From positions 1 through 64,000 of the forward strand of contig JBAYRL010000002.1 in NCBI GenBank assembly GCA_041676705.1: DNA of 64,000 bases. Direction: 5' to 3'. Below, piece by piece: positions 1-8,085 of the stretch. This stretch comes from Acidimicrobiia bacterium. GTDB lineage: Bacteria > Actinomycetota > Acidimicrobiia > Acidimicrobiales > SKKL01. A program made the translations under genes and the position numbers. The notes beneath the pieces are model-generated. The model was not told where the DNA came from. It saw nothing but the letters and a program-made list of their open reading frames with translations, and did no database searches. Within the stretch, counting starts at the first letter, position 1; every line of letters starts with the position of its first letter.

Positions 1-602
1 TCCCCAAACAGCTCGGGAACCTTGTTTTTAGCTTTAGCCAAAACCCGCACATGACGACCAGACAACACCCCAGCACCAAAACCGTTTTCGGTTTCAGGCA
101 TCTCGCGTAAATCACGACCGGTTCTAAAGATCTGGTTGGTTTCTTTACGATCACGACCACTTTGACGTTCTAACCAAGCCCCAGCTGAGCGTGACCCATC
201 GGTTGACCAAAACATAGAAGCATCCACCAACCCAGCCAGCTGAGAAACAACAGCCTCGATCTGGGTTTGGAAACCCAACAAACCAACCAAAACCTCAGCC
301 TGGGCCGGCGCTGACCACAAACCAACATCAACCCGCTCAACAAGCCCAACCACCTCAGACACCAAACCCAAAAACCGTTGATTCACCTCATCCGACAACA
401 TCGCCTCAAGGTCGACATCCAAGGAGCGAGAACTTGGGGAGACAGGATTTGGAATGGCACTAAATACCGGTGTGGAGAGACCTGGCGTCGAACTGTTCGC
501 GACCGGCGTTGGGGGGTTTGGCGGGGATAAAAACGCGGACGGCGGATGCTGGGGTTTGGGTGGGGTTTCACCTCCTGGTGGAGGCGGCGGTGTGGGGTTC
601 AT
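1..602 (-). CDS. DUF222 (13E12-type) domain protein, N-terminal part, cut by window edge
   Basis: This leftward reading frame stays open from the ATG at 602-600 to the left edge, giving about 200 residues of a longer protein. Residues 1-60 are low-complexity, rich in Pro, Ser and Thr. From about residue 62 the sequence is helical and typical of DUF222, with the recognisable run SRSAGAWLERQSGRDRKETN. DUF222 proteins in actinobacteria often end in an HNH nuclease motif, but that end lies outside the window, so nuclease activity is only possible. The start was chosen because a good promoter sits 6 nt upstream and the frame is uninterrupted. The family is multi-copy in many actinobacteria and its cellular role is poorly known. 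Confidence 0.8.
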   Translation of the reverse strand, partial: MNPTPPPPPGGETPPKPQHPPSAFLSPPNPPTPVANSSTPGLSTPVFSAIPNPVSPSSRSLDVDLEAMLSDEVNQRFLGLVSEVVGLVERVDVGLWSAPAQAEVLVGLLGFQTQIEAVVSQLAGLVDASMFWSTDGSRSAGAWLERQSGRDRKETNQIFRTGRDLREMPETENGFGAGVLSGRHVRVLAKAKNKVPELFG

Positions 603-637
603 TGCTTCATTGTATCGTACGGTTGTTCTTGTATCAA
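600..637 (-). promoter_or_regulatory. Promoter for leaderless DUF222 gene
   Basis: Reading leftward, TTGATA (637-632) is followed by a 17 nt spacer and TACAAT (614-609), each 5/6 to the sigma-70-type consensus. Six nt later comes the ATG at 602. The predicted transcription start therefore falls on the start codon, and no Shine-Dalgarno sequence is possible. Leaderless mRNAs are common in actinobacteria. That this gene is leaderless is an inference from spacing. Confidence 0.6.
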
Positions 638-1114
638 CACGTTTTCACGTGTTTTAGCTTTTTTAGGCTGTTGTCAGGTGTTTTAGATGTTTTCAAAAGA
701 TCCAGTGTCTATTAGATGTTGTGTATACGGTCCCACGGAGTGATTCGATGCAGAGCGCCCAGGGACCCTGGTAAATGGACGATAGACAAACAAGGCCTTA
801 ATCAAACGGGACAACCGCAGGCGGATATTCCCAAACGCCACAATGCCGACAACCAGTGACACTTAGCGCCGCGCAACACCCCAACCAAGTCTGAATGTCA
901 CAGTCAGCAAGTATGGTTACACCACTTCCCTCGCAATCTGATTAGCACCGTGGAGCGCTGCCCGGGACTGCCACTGGGCACTACATCTAGCGGCTATCAC
1001 TGGCCGACGAACGAATGGCGCGTCACAGATGTGGCACGAAGTTTCGTTAAATGTCAGCCATTCCCAAGCGAGCGAACGCGACACGATTGGACCTAAAGAG
1101 TAAGGTTTAGCGCC
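638..1114. other. Intergenic stretch without recognised genes
   Basis: About 480 nt lie between the DUF222 promoter and the methyltransferase ribosome binding site. The part at 640-720 is AT-rich with T runs, and the rest has ordinary composition. An open frame on the minus strand across 917-1201 has no ribosome binding site, overlaps the methyltransferase start and resembles nothing I know. I see no tRNA, repeat or clear RNA structure here. Confidence 0.5.
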
Positions 1115-1129
1115 AGGAGGAAGGCCACT

Positions 1130-2635
1130 TTGGGCGAGCATAACTTGTTTACGCGAGTATCTAATAACGAAAAACCCGATAGAGAAACGCCCGCCAAACA
1201 ACGCGGAACGAGCACCTCAAACTTTGGAGCAGGGAAACGAGAAAGCCATGACTCCAGTGCCTTCTATCGGCGTTTTCGTGCCCCGGTCATCTCAAACGAC
1301 GATCACGTAGCGCCAGCGTTACCAGTAGCGAACCCGTTCGTGCTGGGCGACGCCCGCCACATGGACGCAATAGCTGATAATTCAGTGGCGCTGGTGGTTA
1401 CCTCTCCGCCATATTTCGTCGGCAAGCAGTACGAAGAAGAACTGGCGCGAGACGGCATTCCCTCCACCTATCTCGAATATCTTGAAATGTTGCGAGACGT
1501 ATTTGCCGAGTGCGTGCGAAAGCTGGAACCGGGCGGGCGCCTGGCCATTAACGTGGCCAACCTTGGCCGCAAGCCGTACCGCAGCCTGTCATCCGACATC
1601 ATTCGGATGTTTGAAGATGACTTAGGCCTACTGCTTCGAGCAGAACTGATTTGGCAAAAGGCCGAGGGTGCCAGCGGTTCATGCGCCTGGGGCTCGTTTC
1701 GAAGCGCCGCCAATCCAGTCATCCGTGACGTGACCGAGCGCATCATTGTGGCAAGCAAAGGCCGCTTTGACCGGGCTCAGCCGCCCAAAGTCAGGGCCGC
1801 CAAAGGACTACCACACAAGAACACCTTGCCCGCCGACGACTTCATGTCACTCACCCTCGATCTGTGGCAGGTTCCACCCGAGAGCGCCACCCGGGTAGGC
1901 CACCCTGCCCCGTTTCCTATTGAACTCCCAGAAGCACTAATTCGCCTCTACACCTACGAAGACGATTTGGTGCTTGACCCGTTTATGGGCAGTGGATCAA
2001 CGCTGGTGGCAGCAGCGCGGCTAGACCGGCGCTATATCGGCTACGACCTTGACCCCAGCTACGTTGAACTAGCGCAAAGACGAGTGGCCGACGCTACTGT
2101 CTCAGCTGCACAACAGCAGGAACAATCGGCGCATCACGCTTTGTCAGCGATCAGCAACAATCCTACGGGCGCGTCGGCAATGAACCTGGCCAAGTCGACC
2201 CTCGAAGAGGCTGGCTTTTCAATCACTCACACCAACCGACGGATTCCCAAGACCGGCGTTAGCGTAAGCTTTGTTGCTACCGATAAAAACCATCAGACCT
2301 GGTATTTTGAGGTAGCCGGAACTGCAGCTTCGACTCGGGGAGGCATGTTGCCAAACGATGTAGTTTGGCGGAGTTTAGGCCGAGCTCATGCTTTACGAGG
2401 TGCTGAACCTCTCACGCCACTGGTTATTCTCACCACCCAGTTGCCAAAAGCACGTAGTGAAGGTTCCCAAGCACTATTAGCTGCTGGTCCGAAAGCATTT
2501 TTCGATCTCATCACACTGGGTGATCAACCAAGCTCAGAGCGTTTGGCTATGTACGCCAGCGGTCACCACTATCAACAGCCACTCATTGGGTTCTGGAGCG
2601 ACGCAGAATTATCGGCCGCGATTGTACAAGGCTGA
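1130..2635 (+). CDS. Site-specific DNA methyltransferase (beta-class N4-C/N6-A type) with extra C-terminal domain
   Basis: The predicted enzyme transfers a methyl group from SAM to an exocyclic amino group of adenine or cytosine in DNA. The catalytic motif TSPPY is near residue 92 and the SAM-binding motif DPFMGSGST near residue 283. This order (IV before I) marks the beta class. The start is TTG at 1130, preceded by AGGAGG at 1115-1120 with 9 nt spacing. Residues 1-70 are a poorly conserved lead-in. Residues from about 325 to 501 form a second domain not needed for methylation. It contains a strand ending WYFEVAG that could be a relic of a PD-(D/E)XK-like fold, though the usual lysine is replaced. 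No restriction gene is adjacent, so this is either a solitary methyltransferase or a single-chain system. Confidence 0.85.
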   Translation: MGEHNLFTRVSNNEKPDRETPAKQRGTSTSNFGAGKRESHDSSAFYRRFRAPVISNDDHVAPALPVANPFVLGDARHMDAIADNSVALVVTSPPYFVGKQYEEELARDGIPSTYLEYLEMLRDVFAECVRKLEPGGRLAINVANLGRKPYRSLSSDIIRMFEDDLGLLLRAELIWQKAEGASGSCAWGSFRSAANPVIRDVTERIIVASKGRFDRAQPPKVRAAKGLPHKNTLPADDFMSLTLDLWQVPPESATRVGHPAPFPIELPEALIRLYTYEDDLVLDPFMGSGSTLVAAARLDRRYIGYDLDPSYVELAQRRVADATVSAAQQQEQSAHHALSAISNNPTGASAMNLAKSTLEEAGFSITHTNRRIPKTGVSVSFVATDKNHQTWYFEVAGTAASTRGGMLPNDVVWRSLGRAHALRGAEPLTPLVILTTQLPKARSEGSQALLAAGPKAFFDLITLGDQPSSERLAMYASGHHYQQPLIGFWSDAELSAAIVQG

Positions 2636-2690
2636 ACTTCTTGGGCCGTACCTAGAAGCGACGGCGCACACGGCAACCACCTTATACGGG

Positions 2691-5396
2691 CTAGTCAAAC
2701 GCCATGTTTGAAGCTTGTACCGGACGCAATCGCAATGAGATTCCGCTTGCAACTTGGGTGGCAACTGTGGCCACTAACGGCACAACGATCACCAGTAGCA
2801 CCACTTGAAACCACGGAAATACCACCTTGAAACTCATTCCATTACTCATGGCCGCCTTAGCGACCACGAAAGTAGGTATGAAGCCGAGCGGCACCCCAAT
2901 TAGCGTGCCCGAAGCAGACAACACGGCAGCTTTGGCACCGGCTAAGCGGCCCATCGTTCGAGGCCGCGCCCCAATAGCCACCAAAACGTCACGCTCGTCT
3001 TTGGTTTCGGCCGCCGATAAGGCCAAACCCAAGGCCACCACTCCCAGTGAGAACAGAGTCGCCACTGCCACGATGGCCGAGGTGATCAGTCCTTCTGGCG
3101 GTTCCCAACGAGGCACCTGATACGAGATCCAGCTTGATAATCCACTGAAATCTCCCCATAAGCCTTCTTGAAGATCTATAAGGGCATCGGCTTGATCATC
3201 GTCAATTGGCTCCGGTGCCACAAAGACTGTCTGGAACGGCCGAAACTCGAGATTGAGCCGCCTGGCCATTGAGGGGCTGGCATATTCACCGGTGCTATCA
3301 GGCAACGGATGGGACAAAATCGTGACTTCAAATTCGTCTCGTTTATTCCCAGCTTCGTCGTATACAGATACGGAAACATCTTGGGCTTCCTTACTGTCGC
3401 CAGCACTAAGGCCCACTCCGAACATGTCGGGTGAGATTATGTAACCAGTGCGAGCTAGGCCTTCTTGAGCTTCTTTTGAAAGACCCAGCTCTTTGGCAGT
3501 TTCGGCATCTAACACTGGCACCGCCTGCCAATTCCATTCTTGTGTGAAATCGCCATCGGCTTTGAACAGCCACAGGCGCTGATCAGCCTCATGGTCGCCA
3601 TTGCCAACACCTGGAATCCAGGCCTGTTCTAGCCGTAGCACGGTTGCATCGGGTACCACGGTGGTGATCTCTTCAAGCACTTCATCGGGCACTTCGACTG
3701 GTATTGATGGGGCCCACGCCTCAGCATCGGTGTCGTCAAAGGGCAGCTCTTGCGAACTAGAAACCACAACCTGGTTGGCTGGCAATGACGAGTCATAGCG
3801 CTGCCCATCACGGGCGTCGATGGTTAGCCAGGTTGTCGAGGCCGCCACCGCACCCGCCGCTACCACTGCAACCGCTGCCACGACAGCACCAGTACGTGTT
3901 CGTTGACGAGCAATGCTACGAGCCGCTAACCGGGCGGTACCCCGTAGATGCGATGCCAATGGTTCCAACTTGCCAACGATGGCGGGCGACACCGCACATG
4001 TCCCCAAGATCACACCCAAAGCACCAACTACGCCAGTGACAACAAACAGCCAAAGGCCCGAATCATTGCCGCCATTTAAGCCCTGCGCCCCAACCGTTGC
4101 CACGGCTAAAAGCACCAAACCCGCGGCTACCGCAATACCACCCCGTGCCACCAACTTCGCCGGGTAAGGACCTACCGGACGACGACCGGACAACGCTTGT
4201 AGAACCGAGGTACGCAAGGCCACACGAGCTGGAATCAAAGCAGCACCGGTGGCGGCCAATGTGGCCAAAACAACTATCGGTAGCAGATCGAACAGGTGAA
4301 CATCGTAACCGTTAAGGCGATAGTTGACGGCCCGTTCCACCAAGGGTTGGAAAAGATGCAGGCCACCTAAGGCCAGCGCCACTCCAATCACGCCCCCAAC
4401 AAGACCAATCACCGTGCCCTGTAAGAACAGCGCAGCTCGCAAAGTCCCGACGCTCGCCCCATTCCCCATCAGCTGCCCAATCAGCAACAACTGTCGCCGT
4501 GCTGTTACCGCAAAGGCTGCGGCGATCACCACCCCCACGATGGTGAAAGCAAGAGCACCGCCCATCCATGACCACACAATGGTCTCTTGGGCCACCGAAA
4601 CTTCTTCAAAATGGTAATAAGGTCGTTCAAACGGCCCGCTACTCACCAAATTAAACAGGTCAGGATCCGCAATTTTTGGGGTATCGTCATCGAATCTGGG
4701 TCCGTTCCAGCGGATAAGGGTGATGAGATTGGGCTCGATATTCTCCCCGAGCATTTCGGCCATAACCTCAGCGCCACGGGCCGAGTCAACCAGAATGGCA
4801 CGCCGAGACAGATCACCATTCCAATTAATGGTGCCAACTACTTCTGCGGAAAAAGGCTGGGGTCGTGTCAACTCAAGCCGATCACCCACACCAAGATGCA
4901 AAGCCTTGGCCAATGATGCCGACAATACAACTTCATCGGTGCCACTTGGCAAACGGCCACTTAGATCCCCTGTCACCCCCGACACCATCGGGTCATCCAC
5001 TGGCAAATCAGTGACCACGGCCCAGGACCGCTGCCCTTGTCCGTCTCGAATCCGAAACCACCAATTTCGAAACTCTAAGCCAGTGGAGTTCTCCTCCAAG
5101 AGCGTATAAAGCTGCGAATCAGCAGTGGAGACCGAACCGTCGGAGTTGAAATCGGAATCGGACACATCACGCCAACGTTCGTAGTCGCTCATGGAACCTC
5201 GCACCACGAAATCGGCGCCACCCCAATTGCTTGCAAAGCGCTCCGCCGATGTGCGATCGGTGGTGCGAACCATCACACCAAAGCTGGTTAGCACCAGCAC
5301 TGGCGCAATAACCAGCATCATGACGATCAAAGTTCGCCAAGGTCGACGAATAACTTCTCGCCGGGCCAGTCGGGTCGCAACTCCCCATGAGGTCAT
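2691..5396 (-). CDS. FtsX-family ABC transporter permease, large two-domain form
   Basis: A 901-residue membrane protein with one N-terminal transmembrane helix (about residues 20-45), a periplasmic-type soluble region, and a group of helices around 275-400. Further central helices lie near 430-545, followed by a second large extracytoplasmic domain and a final FtsX-like helix set near 770-890. This is the duplicated FtsX/MacB layout of exporters that release lipoproteins, peptides or drugs using a separate ATPase. The start overlaps the end of the ATPase gene by 4 bp (5393-5396), so the two are co-translated, downstream of a PadR regulator. The substrate is unknown. PadR control suggests an inducible detoxification or envelope-stress exporter. 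Confidence 0.88.
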   Translation of the reverse strand: MTSWGVATRLARREVIRRPWRTLIVMMLVIAPVLVLTSFGVMVRTTDRTSAERFASNWGGADFVVRGSMSDYERWRDVSDSDFNSDGSVSTADSQLYTLLEENSTGLEFRNWWFRIRDGQGQRSWAVVTDLPVDDPMVSGVTGDLSGRLPSGTDEVVLSASLAKALHLGVGDRLELTRPQPFSAEVVGTINWNGDLSRRAILVDSARGAEVMAEMLGENIEPNLITLIRWNGPRFDDDTPKIADPDLFNLVSSGPFERPYYHFEEVSVAQETIVWSWMGGALAFTIVGVVIAAAFAVTARRQLLLIGQLMGNGASVGTLRAALFLQGTVIGLVGGVIGVALALGGLHLFQPLVERAVNYRLNGYDVHLFDLLPIVVLATLAATGAALIPARVALRTSVLQALSGRRPVGPYPAKLVARGGIAVAAGLVLLAVATVGAQGLNGGNDSGLWLFVVTGVVGALGVILGTCAVSPAIVGKLEPLASHLRGTARLAARSIARQRTRTGAVVAAVAVVAAGAVAASTTWLTIDARDGQRYDSSLPANQVVVSSSQELPFDDTDAEAWAPSIPVEVPDEVLEEITTVVPDATVLRLEQAWIPGVGNGDHEADQRLWLFKADGDFTQEWNWQAVPVLDAETAKELGLSKEAQEGLARTGYIISPDMFGVGLSAGDSKEAQDVSVSVYDEAGNKRDEFEVTILSHPLPDSTGEYASPSMARRLNLEFRPFQTVFVAPEPIDDDQADALIDLQEGLWGDFSGLSSWISYQVPRWEPPEGLITSAIVAVATLFSLGVVALGLALSAAETKDERDVLVAIGARPRTMGRLAGAKAAVLSASGTLIGVPLGFIPTFVVAKAAMSNGMSFKVVFPWFQVVLLVIVVPLVATVATQVASGISLRLRPVQASNMAFD

Positions 5397-6121
5397 GGCA
5401 ATACCGTTCCTTCTGCTATAGCCGACGAGCTCATGATCGATTCGTCAACCACTTGTCCATCACGTAGGTAAATAACGCGATCGGCCCAAGCGGTAAAGCG
5501 GGGTTCGTGGGTGACCAACAAGATGGCAGTACCGCGATCTTTTGCCAGACTGGCCAGCAAGTTGATCACCGCATCTGCAGCCAACGTGTCAAGGGAACCG
5601 GTCGGCTCGTCTGCCAAGAGCACTTTGCGAGTACCCGTAATAGCTCGAGCGATAGCAATACGTTGTTGCTGACCGCCTGAAAAGTCATCGGGATACCTGC
5701 TTAGGCCATCGCCCAATCGCACCCGCTCCAGGGCTTCAGCCGCTTGGTGGCGGGCTTGGCGACTACCCAAACCATCGAGCTCGAGGGGTAGCATCACGTT
5801 CTCCATTGCGGTCAAACTTGGAATGAGATTTAGCCGCTGAAACACGTAACCCACGTCGTTTCTACGTAGACTCGCCAGCTCTTGGGCCGAGATGTCACCC
5901 AGATTGCGCCCGGCGGTGACAACTTGGCCTGAAGTGGGTCGCTCAAGTCCGCCCGCCACATGCAACAAGGTAGATTTTCCACAGCCCGACGGTCCCATTA
6001 CGGCCACCAGCTCACCGGGAAATACGTTGAAGGTAACGTTGTTAAGAGCCCGAATCTCGGTGCTCCCGCTGCCAAAAACTTTGGTGACGGCCTCAAATGA
6101 GACCACAGCATTTGAATTCAT
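5393..6121 (-). CDS. ABC transporter ATP-binding protein, LolD/MacB-like
   Basis: A 242-residue nucleotide-binding subunit that would power the FtsX-type permease encoded immediately downstream. Visible motifs are Walker A GPSGCGKST (about residues 43-51), the Q-loop in YVFQRLN, the signature FSGGQQQR, Walker B VLLADEPTG and the switch histidine in LVTHE. The LLADEPTGSLD run is typical of the LolD/MacB/FtsE branch. It overlaps the PadR gene upstream by 4 bp (6118-6121) and the permease downstream by 4 bp, so the three genes form one operon. Specificity cannot be deduced from the ATPase. Confidence 0.92.
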   Translation of the reverse strand: MNSNAVVSFEAVTKVFGSGSTEIRALNNVTFNVFPGELVAVMGPSGCGKSTLLHVAGGLERPTSGQVVTAGRNLGDISAQELASLRRNDVGYVFQRLNLIPSLTAMENVMLPLELDGLGSRQARHQAAEALERVRLGDGLSRYPDDFSGGQQQRIAIARAITGTRKVLLADEPTGSLDTLAADAVINLLASLAKDRGTAILLVTHEPRFTAWADRVIYLRDGQVVDESIMSSSAIAEGTVLP

Positions 6122-6765
6122 CGGCGGTTCCTCCGCATCAATCCGAGACGATTAGGTCGGGGTGGGTTCGTATCGGCTCTATGGCCTGGGTCTGCCCCGG
6201 CTTCGGGGCCACCGGTCGTTGTTAAATCTTTCAGGTCAGCAACAATCCGGGCCTCACATCGGTCGAGCCAGCGCAAATCAGCCTCGGTTCGCATCAACAC
6301 GGCGTCGTCTAATAACGCAGCCGCAAACGTGGTCGGACTTTGGCCCAACTCACCAGAGTGGTTAGCCCCAGTTGTAATGGCGGCCTGTCGACGAGCGTGA
6401 AGAATTTGTGCCAAGGCACTTCGTTGTCGAGACAGCACCGCCAGCGCATGTTCTTTGCCGTGGGGAAGCGCCAGCAACAACTTGATCAACAACTCATCAC
6501 GCGGCGGGGGCCCATCATTGGGTACCGCCTCCCACCAATCTTCCAACTCATCATGGCCAGCATCGGTAAGGCGATAGAGCTTCTGGTCATCGGTTTCTTC
6601 CATCACCACTAAACCGTCTCGCTCAAGTCGATCGAGGGTGGTGTAAACCTGGCCGACGTTAAGCGGCCAAGTCCCGCCGGTAGCGGTTTCAAAATGTGTT
6701 TTCAGGGCGAACCCATAACTCGGGCCTTCCGCCAAGAGGGAAAGAATCCCTTCACGCACGCTCAC
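6118..6765 (-). CDS. PadR-family transcriptional regulator
   Basis: The N-terminal PadR winged helix is clear: SVREGILSLLAEGPSYGF begins the fold and a GQVYTTLDRLERDGLV recognition region follows. A longer helical C-terminal part (PadR C-domain, dimerisation) ends in a Pro/Arg-rich tail. I place the start at GTG 6765, because homologues begin MSVR and a TTGACA-N18-CATACT promoter ends 6 nt upstream. Longer readings from ATG 6780 or TTG 6801 would put the promoter inside the coding region. PadR proteins generally repress adjacent ABC exporter genes and their own gene until a ligand binds, and the tandem palindromes over this promoter fit autoregulation of the regulator-ATPase-permease operon. 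Confidence 0.85.
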   Translation of the reverse strand: MSVREGILSLLAEGPSYGFALKTHFETATGGTWPLNVGQVYTTLDRLERDGLVVMEETDDQKLYRLTDAGHDELEDWWEAVPNDGPPPRDELLIKLLLALPHGKEHALAVLSRQRSALAQILHARRQAAITTGANHSGELGQSPTTFAAALLDDAVLMRTEADLRWLDRCEARIVADLKDLTTTGGPEAGADPGHRADTNPPRPNRLGLMRRNRR

Positions 6766-6801
6766 ATACTCAGTATGCATACTCAGTATGGTGGCTGTCA
6801 A
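6765..6801 (-). promoter_or_regulatory. padR promoter with two tandem operator palindromes
   Basis: Two adjacent identical 13 bp palindromes, CATACTCAGTATG, lie at 6765-6777 and 6778-6790. On the minus strand TTGACA (6801-6796), an 18 nt spacer and CATACT (6777-6772) form a promoter, and the GTG start codon (6765) follows after 6 nt. The palindromes cover the -10 box, part of the spacer and the predicted transcription start, which is the expected place for repression by a dimeric PadR protein. They also lie just upstream of the rightward riboswitch, so an effect on the B12 operon is conceivable but not shown. Confidence 0.65.
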
Positions 6802-6825
6802 GAGCTCGTATGTGGCAACCCTGGC

Positions 6826-6955
6826 GAAGGTGGGGTAACGTGCCAGTGCCTGGCAACCTTGCCAGGTGATTTGAGATAAGCGAAGTCCGGTGAGAATCCG
6901 GCGCTGTCCCGCAACTGTGATTCCTTTTTGGATAAGCCAGGTCGCCTGATCTCAT
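6826..6955 (+). promoter_or_regulatory. Cobalamin (B12) riboswitch aptamer
   Basis: The conserved B12-box core is present at about 6882-6919: it reads GAAGTCCGGTGAGAATCCGG and continues into GCTGTCCCGCAACTGTGA. The later conserved element GCCAGGTCGCCTG is at 6936-6948. The 5' part of the aptamer, with its paired GGCAACCTTGCC-type arm, begins near 6826. Boundaries are approximate. It precedes a BtuF-like gene, cobN and other B12 genes. In known members adenosylcobalamin binding switches off downstream translation or transcription, and here the output appears translational (see the hairpin at 7016-7040). Confidence 0.92.
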
Positions 6956-7015
6956 TTCTACGAATGCACCCTCGGAGGAAGGGCAAGTTCGTCCGGTGCT
7001 TAGGCGTCGGCCGGC

Positions 7016-7040
7016 TCAACCTCCGCTAGATGGAGGTTGA
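7016..7040 (+). promoter_or_regulatory. Hairpin masking the ribosome binding site, riboswitch output
   Basis: TCAACCTCC (7016-7024) pairs perfectly over 9 bp with GGAGGTTGA (7032-7040) around a 7 nt loop. The 3' arm contains the Shine-Dalgarno sequence GGAGG (7032-7036), five nt before the ATG at 7042. Formation of this stem would block translation, as expected for the expression platform of a translational B12 riboswitch. It has no U run, so it is not an intrinsic terminator. Confidence 0.7.
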
Positions 7041-7041
7041 A

Positions 7042-8058
7042 ATGAAAAAACTCCCGCTGTTAGCAACAGTTCTAACAGCACTGGCGGCCCTGCTACTCGC
7101 AGCTTGTGGCACGAACGACAATGGCAATAGCAGCGCCAATAACGCCAGCACTAGCGCCAGCGCCGACGAGCAAACCACCAACAGCACCGCCAAAAACAGC
7201 GCTAACAACGAAAACGGCGACGGAGAATTCCCAATCACGGTGGTCGGCAGCAACGGCCAAGTGACCATCGAGGCCCGACCTGAAGCCATCATCTCGCTAT
7301 CGCCCACCGGTACCGAGATGCTCTTCGCCATTAGTGCGGGCGACCAGGTAATCGCGGTAGATACCTACTCGTACTACCCCGCCGAAGCTCCGGTCAGTGA
7401 TCTCTCGGGTTTCCAACCCAACGTCGAAGCCATTGCCGCCTATGAACCTGACTTGGTGGTGATGTCAAAAGACCCCGGCGACGTGGAAGACGCCCTAGGC
7501 CAAATTGGTATTCCGGTCTTGGTGCTTTCCTCAGCGGTAGAGCTAAATGACACCTATACCCAAATCGAAACCTTGGGTGCCGCCACTGGCAACATCGCAG
7601 ACGCCGCCGCACTGGTGGCCAAGATGCAAAGCGAAATCAACGAAATTGTGGCGTCGCTGCCAGCCAATCCACCAACACAAACCTATTACCACGAACTCAC
7701 CGACGGCCTTTATTCGGTTAGCTCGAACACCTTTATTGGCCAGGTTTACTCGCTGCTTGGCCTGAAAAGCATTGGCGATGAAGCCGAAGGCGTGGCCGCG
7801 TCGGGTGGATATCCGCAGCTTTCCGCTGAATTCATAGTGAACGCCGACCCCGATTTCATCTTCCTGGCCGACGCCTTGTGCTGCGATCAAAACCTCAACA
7901 CCGTTGCGGCCCGACCAGGTTGGGACAACCTTGCTGCGGTCACCAACAGCCGTGTTATTGAACTAGATGATGACATCGCTTCGCGTTGGGGTCCTCGCAT
8001 TGTTGACCATCTCCGCCTCGTGGCCGACGCCGTCACCACAGCGCTGGCTGAATCGTAG
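7042..8058 (+). CDS. BtuF/FhuD-like periplasmic-type substrate-binding lipoprotein
   Basis: This is an exported solute-binding protein of the helical-backbone (TroA/BtuF-like) class. The signal peptide starts MKKLPLL and ends in a lipobox LAAC near residue 20. An Asn/Ser/Thr-rich linker of about 40 residues tethers the binding domain to the membrane. The domain starts with ISLSPTGTEMLFAI, typical of the vitamin B12 and siderophore binding group. ATG 7042 was chosen over ATG 7030 because GGAGG lies 5 nt before it and a lipoprotein signal follows directly. Control by a B12 riboswitch and the cobN neighbour point to corrinoid or cobalt capture. No permease or ATPase partner is in the operon, so it must work with a transporter encoded elsewhere. 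Confidence 0.82.
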   Translation: MKKLPLLATVLTALAALLLAACGTNDNGNSSANNASTSASADEQTTNSTAKNSANNENGDGEFPITVVGSNGQVTIEARPEAIISLSPTGTEMLFAISAGDQVIAVDTYSYYPAEAPVSDLSGFQPNVEAIAAYEPDLVVMSKDPGDVEDALGQIGIPVLVLSSAVELNDTYTQIETLGAATGNIADAAALVAKMQSEINEIVASLPANPPTQTYYHELTDGLYSVSSNTFIGQVYSLLGLKSIGDEAEGVAASGGYPQLSAEFIVNADPDFIFLADALCCDQNLNTVAARPGWDNLAAVTNSRVIELDDDIASRWGPRIVDHLRLVADAVTTALAES

Positions 8059-8085
8059 ATCTATCACCACCTAGGAGACGCCGCC

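Noticed and set aside
917..1201. 94-residue open frame on the minus strand upstream of the methyltransferase
   Set aside because: No ribosome binding site, overlaps the well-supported methyltransferase start, and has no recognisable motif.
7030..7041. ATG 7030 as the start of the BtuF-like gene
   Set aside because: It lies in the loop of the hairpin, has no Shine-Dalgarno sequence, and would put four extra residues before a normal lipoprotein signal.
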